Made by a program: the position numbers and the translations under genes
Shown: piece after piece, positions 1 through 11,831 of the stretch
Position numbering within the stretch: position 1 is the first letter of the stretch
Layout: the number at the start of each line of letters is the position of its first letter
The notes under the pieces: model-generated
Seen by the model: only the letters and a program-made list of their open reading frames with translations
The model's database searches: none
What the model was told of the DNA's origin: nothing
From: Polynucleobacter duraquae
Lineage (GTDB): Bacteria > Pseudomonadota > Gammaproteobacteria > Burkholderiales > Burkholderiaceae
Direction of reading: 5' to 3'
DNA length: 64,000 nt
NCBI RefSeq assembly: GCF_000973625.1
Contig: NZ_CP007501.1
Span: 1,302,001 to 1,366,000, forward strand

Positions 1-1795
1 CTGAAGCTGCAAAATCTTCACGAATGTAACGATAAAAGGCAGAGAAGGCATGAGTTGGTGCAAAGCCTTTCTCATACAACAAGCGCATGGGATCGCCCTC
101 GTAACCAAACCCAGGCTGAAGCGCTACAAATACATTTCCAAACTGTTTACCTAATACAAATAGTGATGAGCCATTACTCAGTAGATTTCCAGGTGCTGGG
201 CCCCACTGCGCTTCAATCTCTTTTAACCAAGGTTCACGACGAATGTGATCCGCAGCACTAATGAGAGTATGCACATTGGCATCTGTGCCATGCTCTTTTG
301 AATTACCAATCAGAATCATGTCCCGGAATTCATCGATGGATGCAGGAACATCAACGCTATAACCCTCTGCTTTGAGGCTTTTTAAGGTATTAAATACGGA
401 TTCAAAAACACTTAAATGGGCAGCCGTACCAACTCTTCCGGCATTTGGCGGGAAGTTAAACATCACCAGGGCTACTTTGCGATCTGCACGCTCAGCTTTG
501 CGCAAGGCAATTAATTTAGATACGCGTGCCGCTAGCATTGCAGTACGCTCTATACAGGTATGCATGTCATGACGATTAATGCTGGCTTCAAATACGCAGC
601 CCTTATGGCAACCCTTGCATTGCACACCTACATCACCTGCTCTACCACCAAATACCATCGGAACAATCGCACCATCAAGCTCTGGTATGGCAATCATGAG
701 CGTGTTTTCTACTGGCAACAGTCCTCGGTCAGAGCTACCCCAATCATTGAGGGTCTGAAACTCTAAAGGTTGTGCTGCGAGGTAAGGCACATCTAAAGAA
801 GCGAGCACCTCTTCAGCTGCTTTTGCATCGTTATAGGCAGGACCACCAACCAAGGAAAATCCGGTAAGCGATACAACCGCATCAACTACTTTCTCACCAT
901 TTTGGTAAAAGAATTGGTCGATAGCTGGTCTTGCATCCAAACCTACTGCAAATATAGGGAGAACTTGCAGTCCTTGCGCCTCAATTGCAGCAATGACCGA
1001 ATCGTAATGCAAAGTATTGCCAGCCAAAATATAGGATCTGAGCAACAGTAATCCAACGCGACCTTTGGATTTCTTATCAGAAACCAATTTAGGCAAATCG
1101 TTAATAGACTCACTCATACGGCCTTTGAGCCGTGGGTGATAAATACCGTTATCGGGGTAGATGACTGGCTCAACTAGCTTTTCTTTAGTCTTTAAAACTT
1201 CTCTCTCACCAGCGGCATAGCGATTGACTAAGTTAGTCACCATATGGAAGAGATTCTCTTCGGAGCCACCCAACCAATATTGCAGAGTTAAGAAATAGGC
1301 TCTGACATCTTGTGCATTGCCTGGAATAAATCGAAGAATTTTTGGTAGGCGACGCAGCATTCGCATTTGCGCTGCACCACCAGTTTGGGCTTTCTCTTTA
1401 TTCCCACGCAAACGCTTTAATAAGGCCATCAAGCCAGTTGCTGGCTTGCCCATATCAAACCCACCCATACGGGTAAGAGAAACTACTTCACCTGCCGACA
1501 TTGCGCAAATCATGGCATCACATTGATTGCGCCGAGCTTTTAAGGCCTCAATCACTGGCTTATAGTGATCTTCCATAAAGAGCATTGTCACAATCAGAAT
1601 GTCTGCTGACTCAATGTCGGTAATGCAGTTTTCTAGAGCTTTAGCATCTACGGTCCAAGCAGAAGCAGCATGAATGCTGAGCTCAAGACTAGGTAGCTTT
1701 TTCTTGAGGGCATAACGAGCTCTCTCTGTCGCACTACTCAAGTGCGTGTCCATCGTAATGATGGAGACTCTCATGGGGATTTTCTTATCTGCCAT
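1..1795 (-). CDS. bchH: Magnesium chelatase subunit H, N-terminal part (gene runs off the left edge)
   Basis: The minus-strand frame is open from an ATG at 1795 to position 1, giving about 598 codons with no stop. The protein starts [18 protein letters not shown] and shows BchH features such as the stretch around [18 protein letters not shown]. BchH is the large, porphyrin-binding subunit that inserts Mg2+ into protoporphyrin IX together with BchI and BchD, the first committed step of bacteriochlorophyll synthesis. The family is about 1200 residues long, so roughly half is missing. The start overlaps the end of bchB by 11 bases, so it is the fourth gene of a bchF-N-B-H operon. In related clusters bchL and bchM follow, outside this window. 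Confidence 0.95.
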   Translation of the reverse strand, partial: MADKKIPMRVSIITMDTHLSSATERARYALKKKLPSLELSIHAASAWTVDAKALENCITDIESADILIVTMLFMEDHYKPVIEALKARRNQCDAMICAMSAGEVVSLTRMGGFDMGKPATGLMALLKRLRGNKEKAQTGGAAQMRMLRRLPKILRFIPGNAQDVRAYFLTLQYWLGGSEENLFHMVTNLVNRYAAGEREVLKTKEKLVEPVIYPDNGIYHPRLKGRMSESINDLPKLVSDKKSKGRVGLLLLRSYILAGNTLHYDSVIAAIEAQGLQVLPIFAVGLDARPAIDQFFYQNGEKVVDAVVSLTGFSLVGGPAYNDAKAAEEVLASLDVPYLAAQPLEFQTLNDWGSSDRGLLPVENTLMIAIPELDGAIVPMVFGGRAGDVGVQCKGCHKGCVFEASINRHDMHTCIERTAMLAARVSKLIALRKAERADRKVALVMFNFPPNAGRVGTAAHLSVFESVFNTLKSLKAEGYSVDVPASIDEFRDMILIGNSKEHGTDANVHTLISAADHIRREPWLKEIEAQWGPAPGNLLSNGSSLFVLGKQFGNVFVALQPGFGYEGDPMRLLYEKGFAPTHAFSAFYRYIREDFAAS

Positions 1796-3410
1796 AGTGA
1801 GCCTTTGCATCGTAGAGCGTTTCAATAGTGATATGGCTAATGCCATGCTCAACTGCGAACTTCTCGGTATTGCGTCGTGCTTTGCCTCTAACAAAGAATG
1901 GAATCTTTCCCAATTCTTTTTCTGCTTCTGCATCCCATAAATTCGCTGGCTCTGTACCGCTAAATATTTCAGCATTTACCTGTGTGTGGCTGACTACTGG
2001 AGCGATTGATTGTGGCTCTGATGAGTGTAGATTCTCTTTAACAGCTGATGAATGACCTAGATGAGAAGGTGCTGCCTTAGCACTAAATTCAAAATCATCG
2101 CGGAACATCATAATCAGGTGCTCTTCAAGACCCATCATGAGTGGATGAATCCAGGTGTCAAACAATACATTAGCACCCTCAAATCCCATCTGTGGTGAGT
2201 AGCGTGCTGGAAAGTCCTGAACATGGACTGGCGCAGAAATCACAGCACAAGGAATGCCTAATCGTTTAGCGATATGGCGTTCCATTTGTGTACCCAAAAC
2301 TAAGTCTGGGGTGAGCTCAGCAACTTTTTCCTCAACTTCTAAATAGTCATCGGTAATTAAAGCTTCTACTTCATAGAGCTTTGCAGCTTCACGGACTTCG
2401 CGGGCAAATTCGCGGCTGTAAGTTCCTAAGCCAACTACCTTAAAGCCAATTTCTTCTGATGCGACTTTGGCAGCAGCAATGACATGACTTGCATCGCCAA
2501 ATATAAATACACGCTTATCGGTTAGATAAGTAGAATCGACCGATTTTGCGTACCAATGAGCCCGTTCATCTTGAGACTGTAAAAAAGACTCCGGATTGAT
2601 ATTCGCTAATGCGGCGACTTCTTGAACAAAGGCTCTCGTAGCTTTCGTACCAATCGGAATTGTCTTTGTGAAAGGCTGTCCAAATGTCTTCTGCAGCCAT
2701 GTACAAGTCAGCTGAGCAATTTCTGGATACAGCATGACATTAAAGTCTGCCTGAGGTAATTGGGTGATATCTGCAACCGAAGCATTCAGAGGTGCAACTA
2801 CTTTCACCTCAATGCCCATCGCCTCTAATAGAGACTTAATTTCTTGAATGTCGTCGCGATTTCTAAATCCTAAGGCAGTGGGTCCGAGAATATTGCAACT
2901 AGGCTTTTGATCTTGTTTTGCATTAGTTGCCCGCATCTCTTGATACTGCTGGGCACTAATGGATTTATCGAATGCCACTAATCCACGAGCAATATGATAA
3001 AAAGTTTCTGAAGCGCCCCAGTTTTCTTTTTTCTGATACGAAGGAAGTTCGAGTGCAATCACAGGAATCGGTAAAGTGAGTGCTCTTGCCAAGCCACCTG
3101 GATCGTCCTGAATTAATTCTGCAGTACAGGAAGCGCCTACGATCATCGCCTTAGGCTGGAAACGTTCATATGCAGAATTGACAGAATCCTGGAATAACTG
3201 CGCTGTATCCCCGCCTAAGTCTCTTGCCTGAAATGTCGTATAGGTGACTGGAGGACGGGTTTTAGCGCGACCAATCATCGTAAACAAGAGATCAGCGTAT
3301 GTATCACCCTGTGGCGAATGCAAGACATAATGCAAATCGGTCATCGAGGTAGCAATGCGCATTGCACCAATGTGTGGTGGGCCTTCATATGTCCAGAGTG
3401 TCAGTTGCAT
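1785..3410 (-). CDS. bchB: Light-independent (dark-operative) protochlorophyllide reductase subunit B
   Basis: This 541-residue protein is one half of the NB catalytic component of dark protochlorophyllide reductase, a nitrogenase-like enzyme that reduces ring D of protochlorophyllide. Asp36 (in SPQGDTYAD) and Cys95 (in [12 protein letters not shown]) match the known NB cluster ligands of the family. The C-terminal domain with [18 protein letters not shown] is typical of BchB/ChlB. It sits between bchN and bchH on the same strand, 9 bases after bchN. The reductase component BchL is not in the window. Length and motifs are normal. Confidence 0.97.
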   Translation of the reverse strand: MQLTLWTYEGPPHIGAMRIATSMTDLHYVLHSPQGDTYADLLFTMIGRAKTRPPVTYTTFQARDLGGDTAQLFQDSVNSAYERFQPKAMIVGASCTAELIQDDPGGLARALTLPIPVIALELPSYQKKENWGASETFYHIARGLVAFDKSISAQQYQEMRATNAKQDQKPSCNILGPTALGFRNRDDIQEIKSLLEAMGIEVKVVAPLNASVADITQLPQADFNVMLYPEIAQLTCTWLQKTFGQPFTKTIPIGTKATRAFVQEVAALANINPESFLQSQDERAHWYAKSVDSTYLTDKRVFIFGDASHVIAAAKVASEEIGFKVVGLGTYSREFAREVREAAKLYEVEALITDDYLEVEEKVAELTPDLVLGTQMERHIAKRLGIPCAVISAPVHVQDFPARYSPQMGFEGANVLFDTWIHPLMMGLEEHLIMMFRDDFEFSAKAAPSHLGHSSAVKENLHSSEPQSIAPVVSHTQVNAEIFSGTEPANLWDAEAEKELGKIPFFVRGKARRNTEKFAVEHGISHITIETLYDAKAHYGR

Positions 3411-3419
3411 ATGAGCTCT

Positions 3420-5182
<1,763 letters not shown>

Positions 5183-5252
5183 TTTTGGGCGTTATGTATT
5201 TGGCTATGTGTAAACAAAACTTTACGCTTATTAGAACTTACTAATACTGGTA

Positions 5253-5281
5253 CTTTCCCTAATTTATACTAGTATTTACCC
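5253..5281 (-). promoter_or_regulatory. Putative bchF promoter elements shared with the bchC upstream region
   Basis: Read on the minus strand, this stretch holds GGGTAAATACTA (5281-5270) directly followed by GTATAAATTAG (5269-5259). Both words recur exactly, in the same order and orientation, upstream of bchC (22186-22175 and 22154-22144). TATAAA inside the second word resembles a -10 box, but no good -35 hexamer is visible 17 bases upstream. That these are promoter or activator elements is an inference from the exact sharing and the matching distance to a bch start codon. Confidence 0.4.
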
Positions 5282-5319
5282 TTATTAATGGAAAATAATT
5301 GCCATTATTGGATCTCTAG

Positions 5320-5337
5320 TGTAATAATTATTTTACA
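5320..5337. promoter_or_regulatory. Putative PpsR/CrtJ operator, bchF-aerR divergent region
   Basis: The sequence is TGT, twelve A/T-rich bases, then ACA: the palindromic TGT-N12-ACA pattern bound by PpsR/CrtJ in purple bacteria. It lies between the divergent bchF operon and the aerR-ppsR-crtADC operon, so it could control both and give PpsR autoregulation. A second near match just downstream (5340-5356) has spacing 11 instead of 12. Confidence 0.6.
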
Positions 5338-5380
5338 TATGTTTGCAAACAATACAATACTTTAGATCAAGGGCCATTTG

Positions 5381-6205
5381 GTGAACCCATCTTTTAAAAA
5401 AGAACTCATCATGGAAGTGTTCAGCACTCAACTACCCCGCTTAGTTGAGGAAATTGAACGCAAAGTTGAGGGGGCAAATAAGCCTAAAGCCTCCAACGAA
5501 GATGGTTGGATTGAGGCTCCAGCGCCCACCCTAAGTCAACAAGGGGAAGTATTAGGTGATGAAGAGATTGATCGGATCACCCAATTACTACTCTCTACTG
5601 AAGATGGAGCCTTTGAGTTGGCAATCACAGTACTCAAGACTCATGGAGTATCGATCAATTACATCGTGTTAGATCTCATACCAACTATTGCCAGAAGGCT
5701 AGGTAAACAATGGGAAGATGACACCCTGAGTTTTGCTGAGGTGTCGATTGGGACCAATAAGCTAGAGCGAGTGATACATAAACTTGACTATCTTTTTCAA
5801 GTAACTCAACTAGAAAAACGTGGTGATCATTCGATTCTGATCTCAGTTTTTCCAGAATCGCAGCACTCTTTAGGCACACTCATACTTTCAAATTATTTTA
5901 TTCATTCTGGTTGGCGTGTTTATCGCCCAGAAAATAACAGCCTGAGATCCATCAGTCGAGAGCTTGAATCGAACAACCATGATGCTATTGCTATTTCAAT
6001 ATCTTGCAACGAGCAATTAGAGCAGCTACCAAATACCATTAGCGTCTTGAGGGAAAAATCCAAGAACCCAAAAATCAAGGTTCTGATTGGGGGTCCGCTT
6101 TATAATAAGGCGCCTGAAAAATTTACTCATATTCAGGCAGATATAAAAGCATTTACCCCTGAAGAATCTGTCGAAAGATTAGAGCTTGTTCTCAGCCAAA
6201 TATAA
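5381..6205 (+). CDS. aerR: AerR/PpaA-like cobalamin-binding antirepressor
   Basis: A protein of about 274 residues with an N-terminal leader, a helical region ending in a segment like the pre-B12 domain (DDTLSFAEVSIGTNKLERVIH), and a C-terminal Rossmann-like B12-binding domain. The segment PESQHSLGTLIL carries the histidine (about residue 162) that corresponds to the cobalamin ligand of AerR/PpaA; the DxHxxG motif of methyltransferases is absent, as expected. AerR/PpaA binds CrtJ/PpsR and relieves its repression, and here it sits directly upstream of ppsR. GTG at 5381 follows AAGGG at a usable distance; TTG at 5378 and ATG at 5411 are alternatives. Confidence 0.85.
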   Translation: MNPSFKKELIMEVFSTQLPRLVEEIERKVEGANKPKASNEDGWIEAPAPTLSQQGEVLGDEEIDRITQLLLSTEDGAFELAITVLKTHGVSINYIVLDLIPTIARRLGKQWEDDTLSFAEVSIGTNKLERVIHKLDYLFQVTQLEKRGDHSILISVFPESQHSLGTLILSNYFIHSGWRVYRPENNSLRSISRELESNNHDAIAISISCNEQLEQLPNTISVLREKSKNPKIKVLIGGPLYNKAPEKFTHIQADIKAFTPEESVERLELVLSQI

Positions 6206-6236
6206 AAATAATTATTAGAAAATCGATAAGAACATA

Positions 6237-7661
6237 GTGACCAAAATCTTCAATCTAGATCCCGAAGCAATCAATGCCTTAGATGTGAATCAAGCAGCTG
6301 CCATGCTGTCGCTTTCAGTTGATCTTGTTCTTGTGATGAATAGCTCAGGCTTAATAGAGAATGTATTAAACGGATCAAAGCCAATAGCCACCAATACACA
6401 GTCTTTGATTGGGAAAAATTGGCTCGATACTGTTGCCATTGATAGTCAGCCTAAAGTCAACGCACTACTGAAAACAAGCGAGGATGAGTCCGAGCAAAAG
6501 TGGCGTCAGGTAAATCAATGGATTGAAGGATCCCCCTCCTTACCAATTCAATTTAGTACGATTTTTTTTCCAAAAGAAAATAAGCTAGTTGCCATTGGCA
6601 AAGATCTCAGCAGCATCTCTGTATTGCAGCAAAAGCTTGTAGAGTCGCAACAAGAAATTGAGCGTGACTATGCCAATCTTCATGCAATACAAAATCGTTA
6701 CGTTCAACTCTTTAATAATATTGATCAGGCCTATTTAATAGTAGATAGTCAAACGTTAAAGATTCTTGAGGTGAATAAATCTGCGGGTTTTTTAGTAGGT
6801 GATCTAAAGAAGATTCAGGGAAAACTATTTACCAATTTATTTCCTGTAAAAGATTATGAGGCTATTCAAACTTACTTAGCAGAATCAAAATCTGGAATTT
6901 TGCAATCTCCAATCCAATCAACACTGGAGAATCTCAAAGAGAATGTAGAAATCTCGAGCGTCTTGTTACGCGAAGGCAATCAAAATATTTGCCTTGTATC
7001 TATCAAGCCAAGATCAAAGAGTACCCAGATTAATAATCTGAATGAGCAAACCACTTTACTCACACAAGCCATTGAAGACTTTCAAGATGGTTTTATTGTT
7101 TGTAGTACTAGCGGTATCATTTTGACTGCCAACAGCACCTTTGTTTCCATGTCTCAATCTGCCCAAAAAGAAAATATTCTCGGCAAGTCTTTAGAGGTAT
7201 GGCTTGGTAGAGCAGGCATTGATTTAAAAATTATTCTCGGTACCGTCCGTGAATACGGCTCAATTAAAGACTATTCAACAACAATTACAGCTGATGATGG
7301 CAGCTCACCTAGAGAGGCTCAAATTTCAGCAGTCAGCTTTATTAGTGGAAAACTTTCAGCGGTTGGCATCAGTATTCATCTGATCTCGAAATCTGTACAG
7401 CAACCTAGCGCTAAATCTGAGAACTTAGGAAAGAATGCGAAAGAACTCACCCAATTGGTTGGCAAAGTTCCTTTGAAGCAAATCGTTACAGAGACTACCG
7501 ACATTATTGAAAAGTTATGTATTTTGGCCGCCTTAGAACTCACTATGTCTAACAGAGCATCAGCAGCAGAATTACTTGGCTTATCTCGACAAGGTCTTTA
7601 TATCAAAATGAGGCGTTTTGGCATTGTTGATGGTAATGCTGCCGAAGATATTGATGCCTAA
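6237..7661 (+). CDS. ppsR: PpsR/CrtJ transcriptional repressor of photosynthesis genes
   Basis: A 474-residue regulator with an N-terminal region, PAS domains at roughly 20-130, 150-260 and 275-385, and a C-terminal Fis-type helix-turn-helix (about 438-462, NRASAAELLGLSRQGLY). PpsR/CrtJ binds TGT-N12-ACA and represses bch, crt and puf genes under oxygen or light. Cys252 and Cys428 fall close to the positions of the two redox-relevant cysteines of Rhodobacter PpsR; Cys289 is extra. The start codon is GTG with a weak ribosome binding site. It follows the aerR-like gene by 31 bases, the usual antirepressor-repressor pairing. It is unrelated to the PEP synthase regulator at 53737, which shares the name PpsR. 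Confidence 0.9.
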   Translation: MTKIFNLDPEAINALDVNQAAAMLSLSVDLVLVMNSSGLIENVLNGSKPIATNTQSLIGKNWLDTVAIDSQPKVNALLKTSEDESEQKWRQVNQWIEGSPSLPIQFSTIFFPKENKLVAIGKDLSSISVLQQKLVESQQEIERDYANLHAIQNRYVQLFNNIDQAYLIVDSQTLKILEVNKSAGFLVGDLKKIQGKLFTNLFPVKDYEAIQTYLAESKSGILQSPIQSTLENLKENVEISSVLLREGNQNICLVSIKPRSKSTQINNLNEQTTLLTQAIEDFQDGFIVCSTSGIILTANSTFVSMSQSAQKENILGKSLEVWLGRAGIDLKIILGTVREYGSIKDYSTTITADDGSSPREAQISAVSFISGKLSAVGISIHLISKSVQQPSAKSENLGKNAKELTQLVGKVPLKQIVTETTDIIEKLCILAALELTMSNRASAAELLGLSRQGLYIKMRRFGIVDGNAAEDIDA

Positions 7662-7667
7662 TTTCTC

Positions 7668-8360
7668 ATGACTAATCAGACAGCAGTATTAGCTTTAATC
7701 AATATTGCTGCTGGTTCCAGTGGATGGGGGCTATCACGCTATGTTCTGGGTAAATACCCCTTCGCTGGGCTGCAAGGCCTGCAATTTTGCAAAGTGCTAG
7801 GCTCTGGATTTAACGGGGGATTTAGTACAAAACCCAGCCTCACAAAACAAGGCTTCTTTTGTGTATTTGATGAGCCTGAAAATGCAGCCGCTTTCTTAAA
7901 ACATGCTGCTATCTTGCGTGCATACAAAGATCACTCCAGCGAAATGTTTACCGCTACACTCCAAGCCTACTCTAGCCGTGGTTCGTGGTCTTCATTTCCA
8001 ATGCAAGACTTGGCAGCAAAACCGATAAGAGGTCCCATTGCATCTCTGACTCGAGCTTCAATCAGACCTACTAAAGCGATGCAGTTTTGGAGCAAGGCAA
8101 AGCCTGCTGAAGTCTCCATTAATCAGGCATCTGGAAAAATACTGACGGCTGGACTTGGTGAGGCACCCTACCTTCGCCAGGCAACCTTTACTATCTGGAA
8201 CGATGAGCAGTCTCTAGATCGTTATGCGCAGGAAGGGGCTCATCTCGCAGCCATTAAAGCTGCATACGGTAAAGACTATTTTTCAGAATCCATGTTTACG
8301 CGCTTTGTAGTCAATTCAGCTCAAGGTGTATGGCAAGGTAAGTATGTTGAAATCGCCTAA
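7668..8360 (+). CDS. crtA: Spheroidene monooxygenase-like protein (CrtA)
   Basis: A 230-residue protein with the CrtA family look: an N-terminal LVLGKYPFAGLQGLQFCKVLGSG-like segment (the actual run starts at RYVLGKYPF), a central PIRGPIASLTRASIRP motif, and a C-terminal FTRFVVNSAQGVWQG. CrtA inserts a keto group at C2 of spheroidene under oxic conditions, giving spheroidenone. It starts 6 bases after ppsR and overlaps the 5' end of crtD, so it is in the aerR-ppsR-crtADC transcription unit. Specific activity (C2 ketolation) is inferred from family and context. Confidence 0.88.
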   Translation: MTNQTAVLALINIAAGSSGWGLSRYVLGKYPFAGLQGLQFCKVLGSGFNGGFSTKPSLTKQGFFCVFDEPENAAAFLKHAAILRAYKDHSSEMFTATLQAYSSRGSWSSFPMQDLAAKPIRGPIASLTRASIRPTKAMQFWSKAKPAEVSINQASGKILTAGLGEAPYLRQATFTIWNDEQSLDRYAQEGAHLAAIKAAYGKDYFSESMFTRFVVNSAQGVWQGKYVEIA

Positions 8361-9837
8361 AGTTCTCATTGTTGGAGCAGGCATTGGCGGTCTTAGCGCT
8401 GCTTTGGGGTTATCCCATCAAGGCCTGGATGTCACGGTAATCGAAAAGAATGCAGGGCCGGGCGGAAAGATTCGCCAAGTACAAGCGGGTAATTCTTTTA
8501 TTGATTCTGGCCCCACAGTCTTTACGATGAAATGGATCTTTGATGAGCTCTTTGCAAATTGCGGTGAACATTTTGATTCAGAATTCGAACTTGAAGCATT
8601 AGATATTCTTGCGAGGCATAGTTGGGGCGATACCTATCTAGACCTCTACGCCGATAGTCAAAAAAGCGCTGACGCTATCGGTCAATTTAGCGGGCCACAA
8701 CAAGCAAAACAGTTTTTAGAGTTTTGCAAAACAGCAAAAAAAGTATATCAAGCACTTAAAACGCCCTTTATTGAGTCCCCTCGCCCTAGCATGATGGGAA
8801 TGATGTCTTCTTTAGGGCTAGCAAAAAGTAAAGTGCTATGGGACATCGGCCCTTTTAGTAGCTTATGGTCAGCATTGGACCGCTACTTTCCTGATCCTCG
8901 TCTACACCAGCTATTTGGACGTTATGCGACCTACTGTGGCTCATCACCCTATTTGGCTCCAGCAACCCTGATGTTGATTGCCCAAGTAGAAATGGAAGGT
9001 GTTTGGTCTATCAAGGGCGGAATGATTAAGATCCCCGAAGTCATTGCACGCTTAGCCCAAAAGAAACAATGCAACTTTAGATACAACTCGGAAGTCCAGT
9101 CTCTGGATATCGCCGGAGATAAAGTAAAAGGTGCGTTACTCACCTCAGGCGAATATCTTGAATGTGATTACCTGATTTTCAATGGCGACATTAACGCCTT
9201 AAAGCACGGCTTACTGGGTGAGCCAGCCAGTGAAGCGATTCCTAAAAATCTTCAACAGGTAAACTCCCTATCTGCAGTCACTTGGTCAATGCAAGTTAAA
9301 GCATCCGGCTTCCCCTTAGTCAGACATAACGTTTTCTTTAATCAACCTTACCGCGATGAATTTTCGGATATTTTTACTAAGGGAAAAATTCCAGAAAATC
9401 CAACGGTGTATATATGTGCTCAAGATAGAACAGGTCATGCGATTGAGAGCAACTCACATGAACGACTGCTGTGTCTGGTAAATGCGCCAGCAAAAGGTGG
9501 TACTTCATCCTATGACGTAAAGGAAGTAGATCGATGCGAGCAAAAAATATTTTCACTTATGAGCCAATATGGTCTGCAGCTTCAAAATCTGGAAGTGACT
9601 CGAACGAGCCCTCAAGAATTCGCCAAACTCTTTCCGGGTCGCGGAGGAGCTCTTTATGGTCAAGCAACTCATGGATGGATGAGCTCGTTCCAGAGGCTCG
9701 GCTCTCAATCTCAAATCAGCAATCTACTACTCACGGGGGGAAGCACTCATCCGGGTCCGGGAGTTCCTATGGCAGCTATGTCCGGTCGATTGGTGGCCGC
9801 AACCCTAATGGAACACCTCGGTTTGACCAAGCGGTAG
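8344..9837 (+). CDS. crtD: Hydroxyneurosporene desaturase / methoxyneurosporene dehydrogenase (CrtD)
   Basis: A 497-residue FAD-dependent carotenoid 3,4-desaturase. The N-terminus carries the dinucleotide-binding motif VLIVGAGIGGLSAALGL followed by a conserved acidic residue in TVIEKNAGPGGK. The C-terminus has the family signature GGSTHPGPGVPMAAMSGRL. The ATG at 8344, preceded by AAGG, fits the family N-terminus; a GTG six codons upstream is possible. It overlaps the crtA stop by 17 bases. Its 3' part overlaps the open frame of crtC by more than 160 bases. The paralogue CrtI lies at 11821-13380 on the other strand. Confidence 0.92.
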   Translation: MLKSPKVLIVGAGIGGLSAALGLSHQGLDVTVIEKNAGPGGKIRQVQAGNSFIDSGPTVFTMKWIFDELFANCGEHFDSEFELEALDILARHSWGDTYLDLYADSQKSADAIGQFSGPQQAKQFLEFCKTAKKVYQALKTPFIESPRPSMMGMMSSLGLAKSKVLWDIGPFSSLWSALDRYFPDPRLHQLFGRYATYCGSSPYLAPATLMLIAQVEMEGVWSIKGGMIKIPEVIARLAQKKQCNFRYNSEVQSLDIAGDKVKGALLTSGEYLECDYLIFNGDINALKHGLLGEPASEAIPKNLQQVNSLSAVTWSMQVKASGFPLVRHNVFFNQPYRDEFSDIFTKGKIPENPTVYICAQDRTGHAIESNSHERLLCLVNAPAKGGTSSYDVKEVDRCEQKIFSLMSQYGLQLQNLEVTRTSPQEFAKLFPGRGGALYGQATHGWMSSFQRLGSQSQISNLLLTGGSTHPGPGVPMAAMSGRLVAATLMEHLGLTKR

Positions 9838-10754
9838 ATCCAGGCAATTATCTCTGGTGGTATGTCGATGGTCTGAGTGACGATGGTCTTTATGGCTTTA
9901 GCATCATTGCTTTTGTTGGCAGCGTGTTCTCACCCTATTACGCTTGGGCCAATAAAAAGCAACCTGCCAATGCAAATGACTACTGCGCTATCAATGTTGC
10001 GCTTTACACACCAAATTCAAAATACTGGACTATGACTGAGCGGGCTCAGAACGCGATCAATAGAACAGAACATACTTTCACGATTGGCCCTAGTCATTTA
10101 CATTGGGAGAATGATGTTTTAACCATCGAGATTAAAGAGCGTGTCCCTTTACTAGGAAATAAGGTAGAGGGCACTATCAAGGTTTATCCAGATCAACTCT
10201 TTAACCATGTTATCGCCTTAGATGATCAGGAAAAGCATCGCTGGGGGCCGATCTCCCCATCAGCAAGGGTTGAAGTATCCTTTACCAAGCCCAATTTGCA
10301 TTGGAAAGGAAGCGCCTATTTTGATTCGAATGAAGGTGATGAGGCAGTTAGCCAATCGTTTAGCGAATGGGACTGGTCCAGAGCACATCTTAAGGATGGC
10401 AGTACAGCCGTTATTTATGATGTCCGCCAAAGCAATGGTGCCGAGCGCATCATTGCCTCTAAATTTAATGTCGATGGCACAGTTGAACCCTTTGCAGCTC
10501 CAGAGAGAGTCTCTCTACGAAAAACTGGTTGGGGCATCAAAAGAAATATGCGCTCAGAAAAAACTGGCACGGTTGAGCTGTTAAATACATACGAAGATAC
10601 TCCGTTTTATGCACGCTCCCGAATCCAATCTCACCTACTTGGGGAAGGGGTCATTTCGATGCATGAGACTCTCAACGTCAATCGTTTAAAGTCCAATATT
10701 GTGCAACTCATGTTGCCCTGGAGAATGCCTAGAAACCCAACAATGATTTTTTAA
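9675..10754 (+). CDS. crtC: Carotenoid 1,2-hydratase (hydroxyneurosporene synthase, CrtC); start uncertain
   Basis: Residues after GTPRFDQAVDPGNYLWWYVD match the start of CrtC proteins, which add water across the terminal C1,2 double bond of neurosporene or lycopene. The segment SDDGLYGFSIIAFVGSVFS is characteristic. The conserved part begins at about 9818, inside the last codons of crtD. The only ATG near it in frame is at 9675, which would give a 163-base overlap with crtD and a Ser/Gly-rich leader that is simply the second frame of crtD. A start at 9534 is also open. No convincing ribosome binding site is seen for either. The 3' end lies 12 bases from the convergent crtB stop. Confidence 0.85.
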   Translation: MDELVPEARLSISNQQSTTHGGKHSSGSGSSYGSYVRSIGGRNPNGTPRFDQAVDPGNYLWWYVDGLSDDGLYGFSIIAFVGSVFSPYYAWANKKQPANANDYCAINVALYTPNSKYWTMTERAQNAINRTEHTFTIGPSHLHWENDVLTIEIKERVPLLGNKVEGTIKVYPDQLFNHVIALDDQEKHRWGPISPSARVEVSFTKPNLHWKGSAYFDSNEGDEAVSQSFSEWDWSRAHLKDGSTAVIYDVRQSNGAERIIASKFNVDGTVEPFAAPERVSLRKTGWGIKRNMRSEKTGTVELLNTYEDTPFYARSRIQSHLLGEGVISMHETLNVNRLKSNIVQLMLPWRMPRNPTMIF

Positions 10755-10766
10755 CTTAATAGAGTT

Positions 10767-11831
10767 TTAGGCTTGTTGCTGAGCCTTAGCGTAAAAGCTT
10801 GCTGTTTTTCGGAGTTCTACTTTTTCAAGTAGTCCTACAACCCAAATTAATCTTTCCTCAACGCTTCCAGTGTAATGAGCATAGGGCTCTTCTGGCCTGA
10901 CGACATCAACTAAAAACTGAATAGAAGCAATCTGACTAAAGCTGCGGTCCGGCTTAACAGTAAAGATTGCAGTTCTAAATGCCTTCACGAGTAGGAGTAG
11001 CTTTCTCTTTTTAGAGACTACGGCACGTCGAGAGACCGAATCATAGGCTTGTCGTTCTACCTGGCGACTGATTTCTGAGTAAATAAAGCTAGCAGCGGCA
11101 ATTGCTGACCTGCAGTTACGCGGTAAGCCAGAAAATCCAAAGGAAGAACGGCTGTAAAGATGATCTGCGTAAGTAATGAGTCTTTTAACCACTCTGGACA
11201 ATGCGGGACTAAATTGGGGATTGATTAACCACTGATCCGGATCAATACCCTCCTCCTCAAGCCACTGCTTTGGCAAATAGAGTCGTTGATTTTTTGCATC
11301 CTCACCAACATCTCTGGCGATATTACTTAACTGCATTGCTAGTCCGAGCTCGCATGCTCTCTCTAAAACCGTACGATCTCTGACTCCCATAATTAAAGTC
11401 ATCATGACACCTACGGTAGAGGCCACTCTTGCTGAATAATCACAGAGTTCCTCTATCGTGTCGTATTGCCTGCCATGGCGATCCCACCTAAACCCCTCAA
11501 CAAGAGCATCTAACAGCTCCCTAGGAATCAAGAATCGTTCAACGACTAAAGCAAGTGCTCTATCTGCAGGGATATCAGCAGGAGTCTGCGCATAAATACA
11601 ATCGAGTCGATACTCAATTTGCTTGATGACATCATCTGGCGCATCAGGATCATCTACCATGTCATCTAATAGACGGCAGAATGCATAAAGGGCAATTGCA
11701 GAATCCCGTATTTTGCTGGGCAATATACGTGAGGCAGAAAAGAACGACTTAGAGCCCTCCTTCATCAGACTTTCGCAAGTCTGCAGATCTTGCTGAAAAC
11801 CAAATTCAGCGGTAATCGCTCTATCGTGCAC
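10767..11831 (-). CDS. crtB: 15-cis-phytoene synthase
   Basis: A 354-residue member of the squalene/phytoene synthase family that condenses two geranylgeranyl diphosphates to phytoene. The two Asp-rich Mg2+-diphosphate motifs are visible: LLDDMVDDPD near residue 58 and NIARDVGED near residue 172. The start overlaps the crtI stop by 11 bases, so crtI-crtB form a translationally coupled pair. It converges with crtC, leaving no room for a strong terminator (12 bases). Confidence 0.95.
   Translation of the reverse strand: MHDRAITAEFGFQQDLQTCESLMKEGSKSFFSASRILPSKIRDSAIALYAFCRLLDDMVDDPDAPDDVIKQIEYRLDCIYAQTPADIPADRALALVVERFLIPRELLDALVEGFRWDRHGRQYDTIEELCDYSARVASTVGVMMTLIMGVRDRTVLERACELGLAMQLSNIARDVGEDAKNQRLYLPKQWLEEEGIDPDQWLINPQFSPALSRVVKRLITYADHLYSRSSFGFSGLPRNCRSAIAAASFIYSEISRQVERQAYDSVSRRAVVSKKRKLLLLVKAFRTAIFTVKPDRSFSQIASIQFLVDVVRPEEPYAHYTGSVEERLIWVVGLLEKVELRKTASFYAKAQQQA

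Noticed and set aside
9640..9682. Strong GGAGGAG ribosome binding site followed by ATG at 9656, a possible crtC start
   Set aside because: That ATG is in the third frame and reaches a stop after eight codons; the GGAGGAG is fixed by a conserved RGGA in CrtD.
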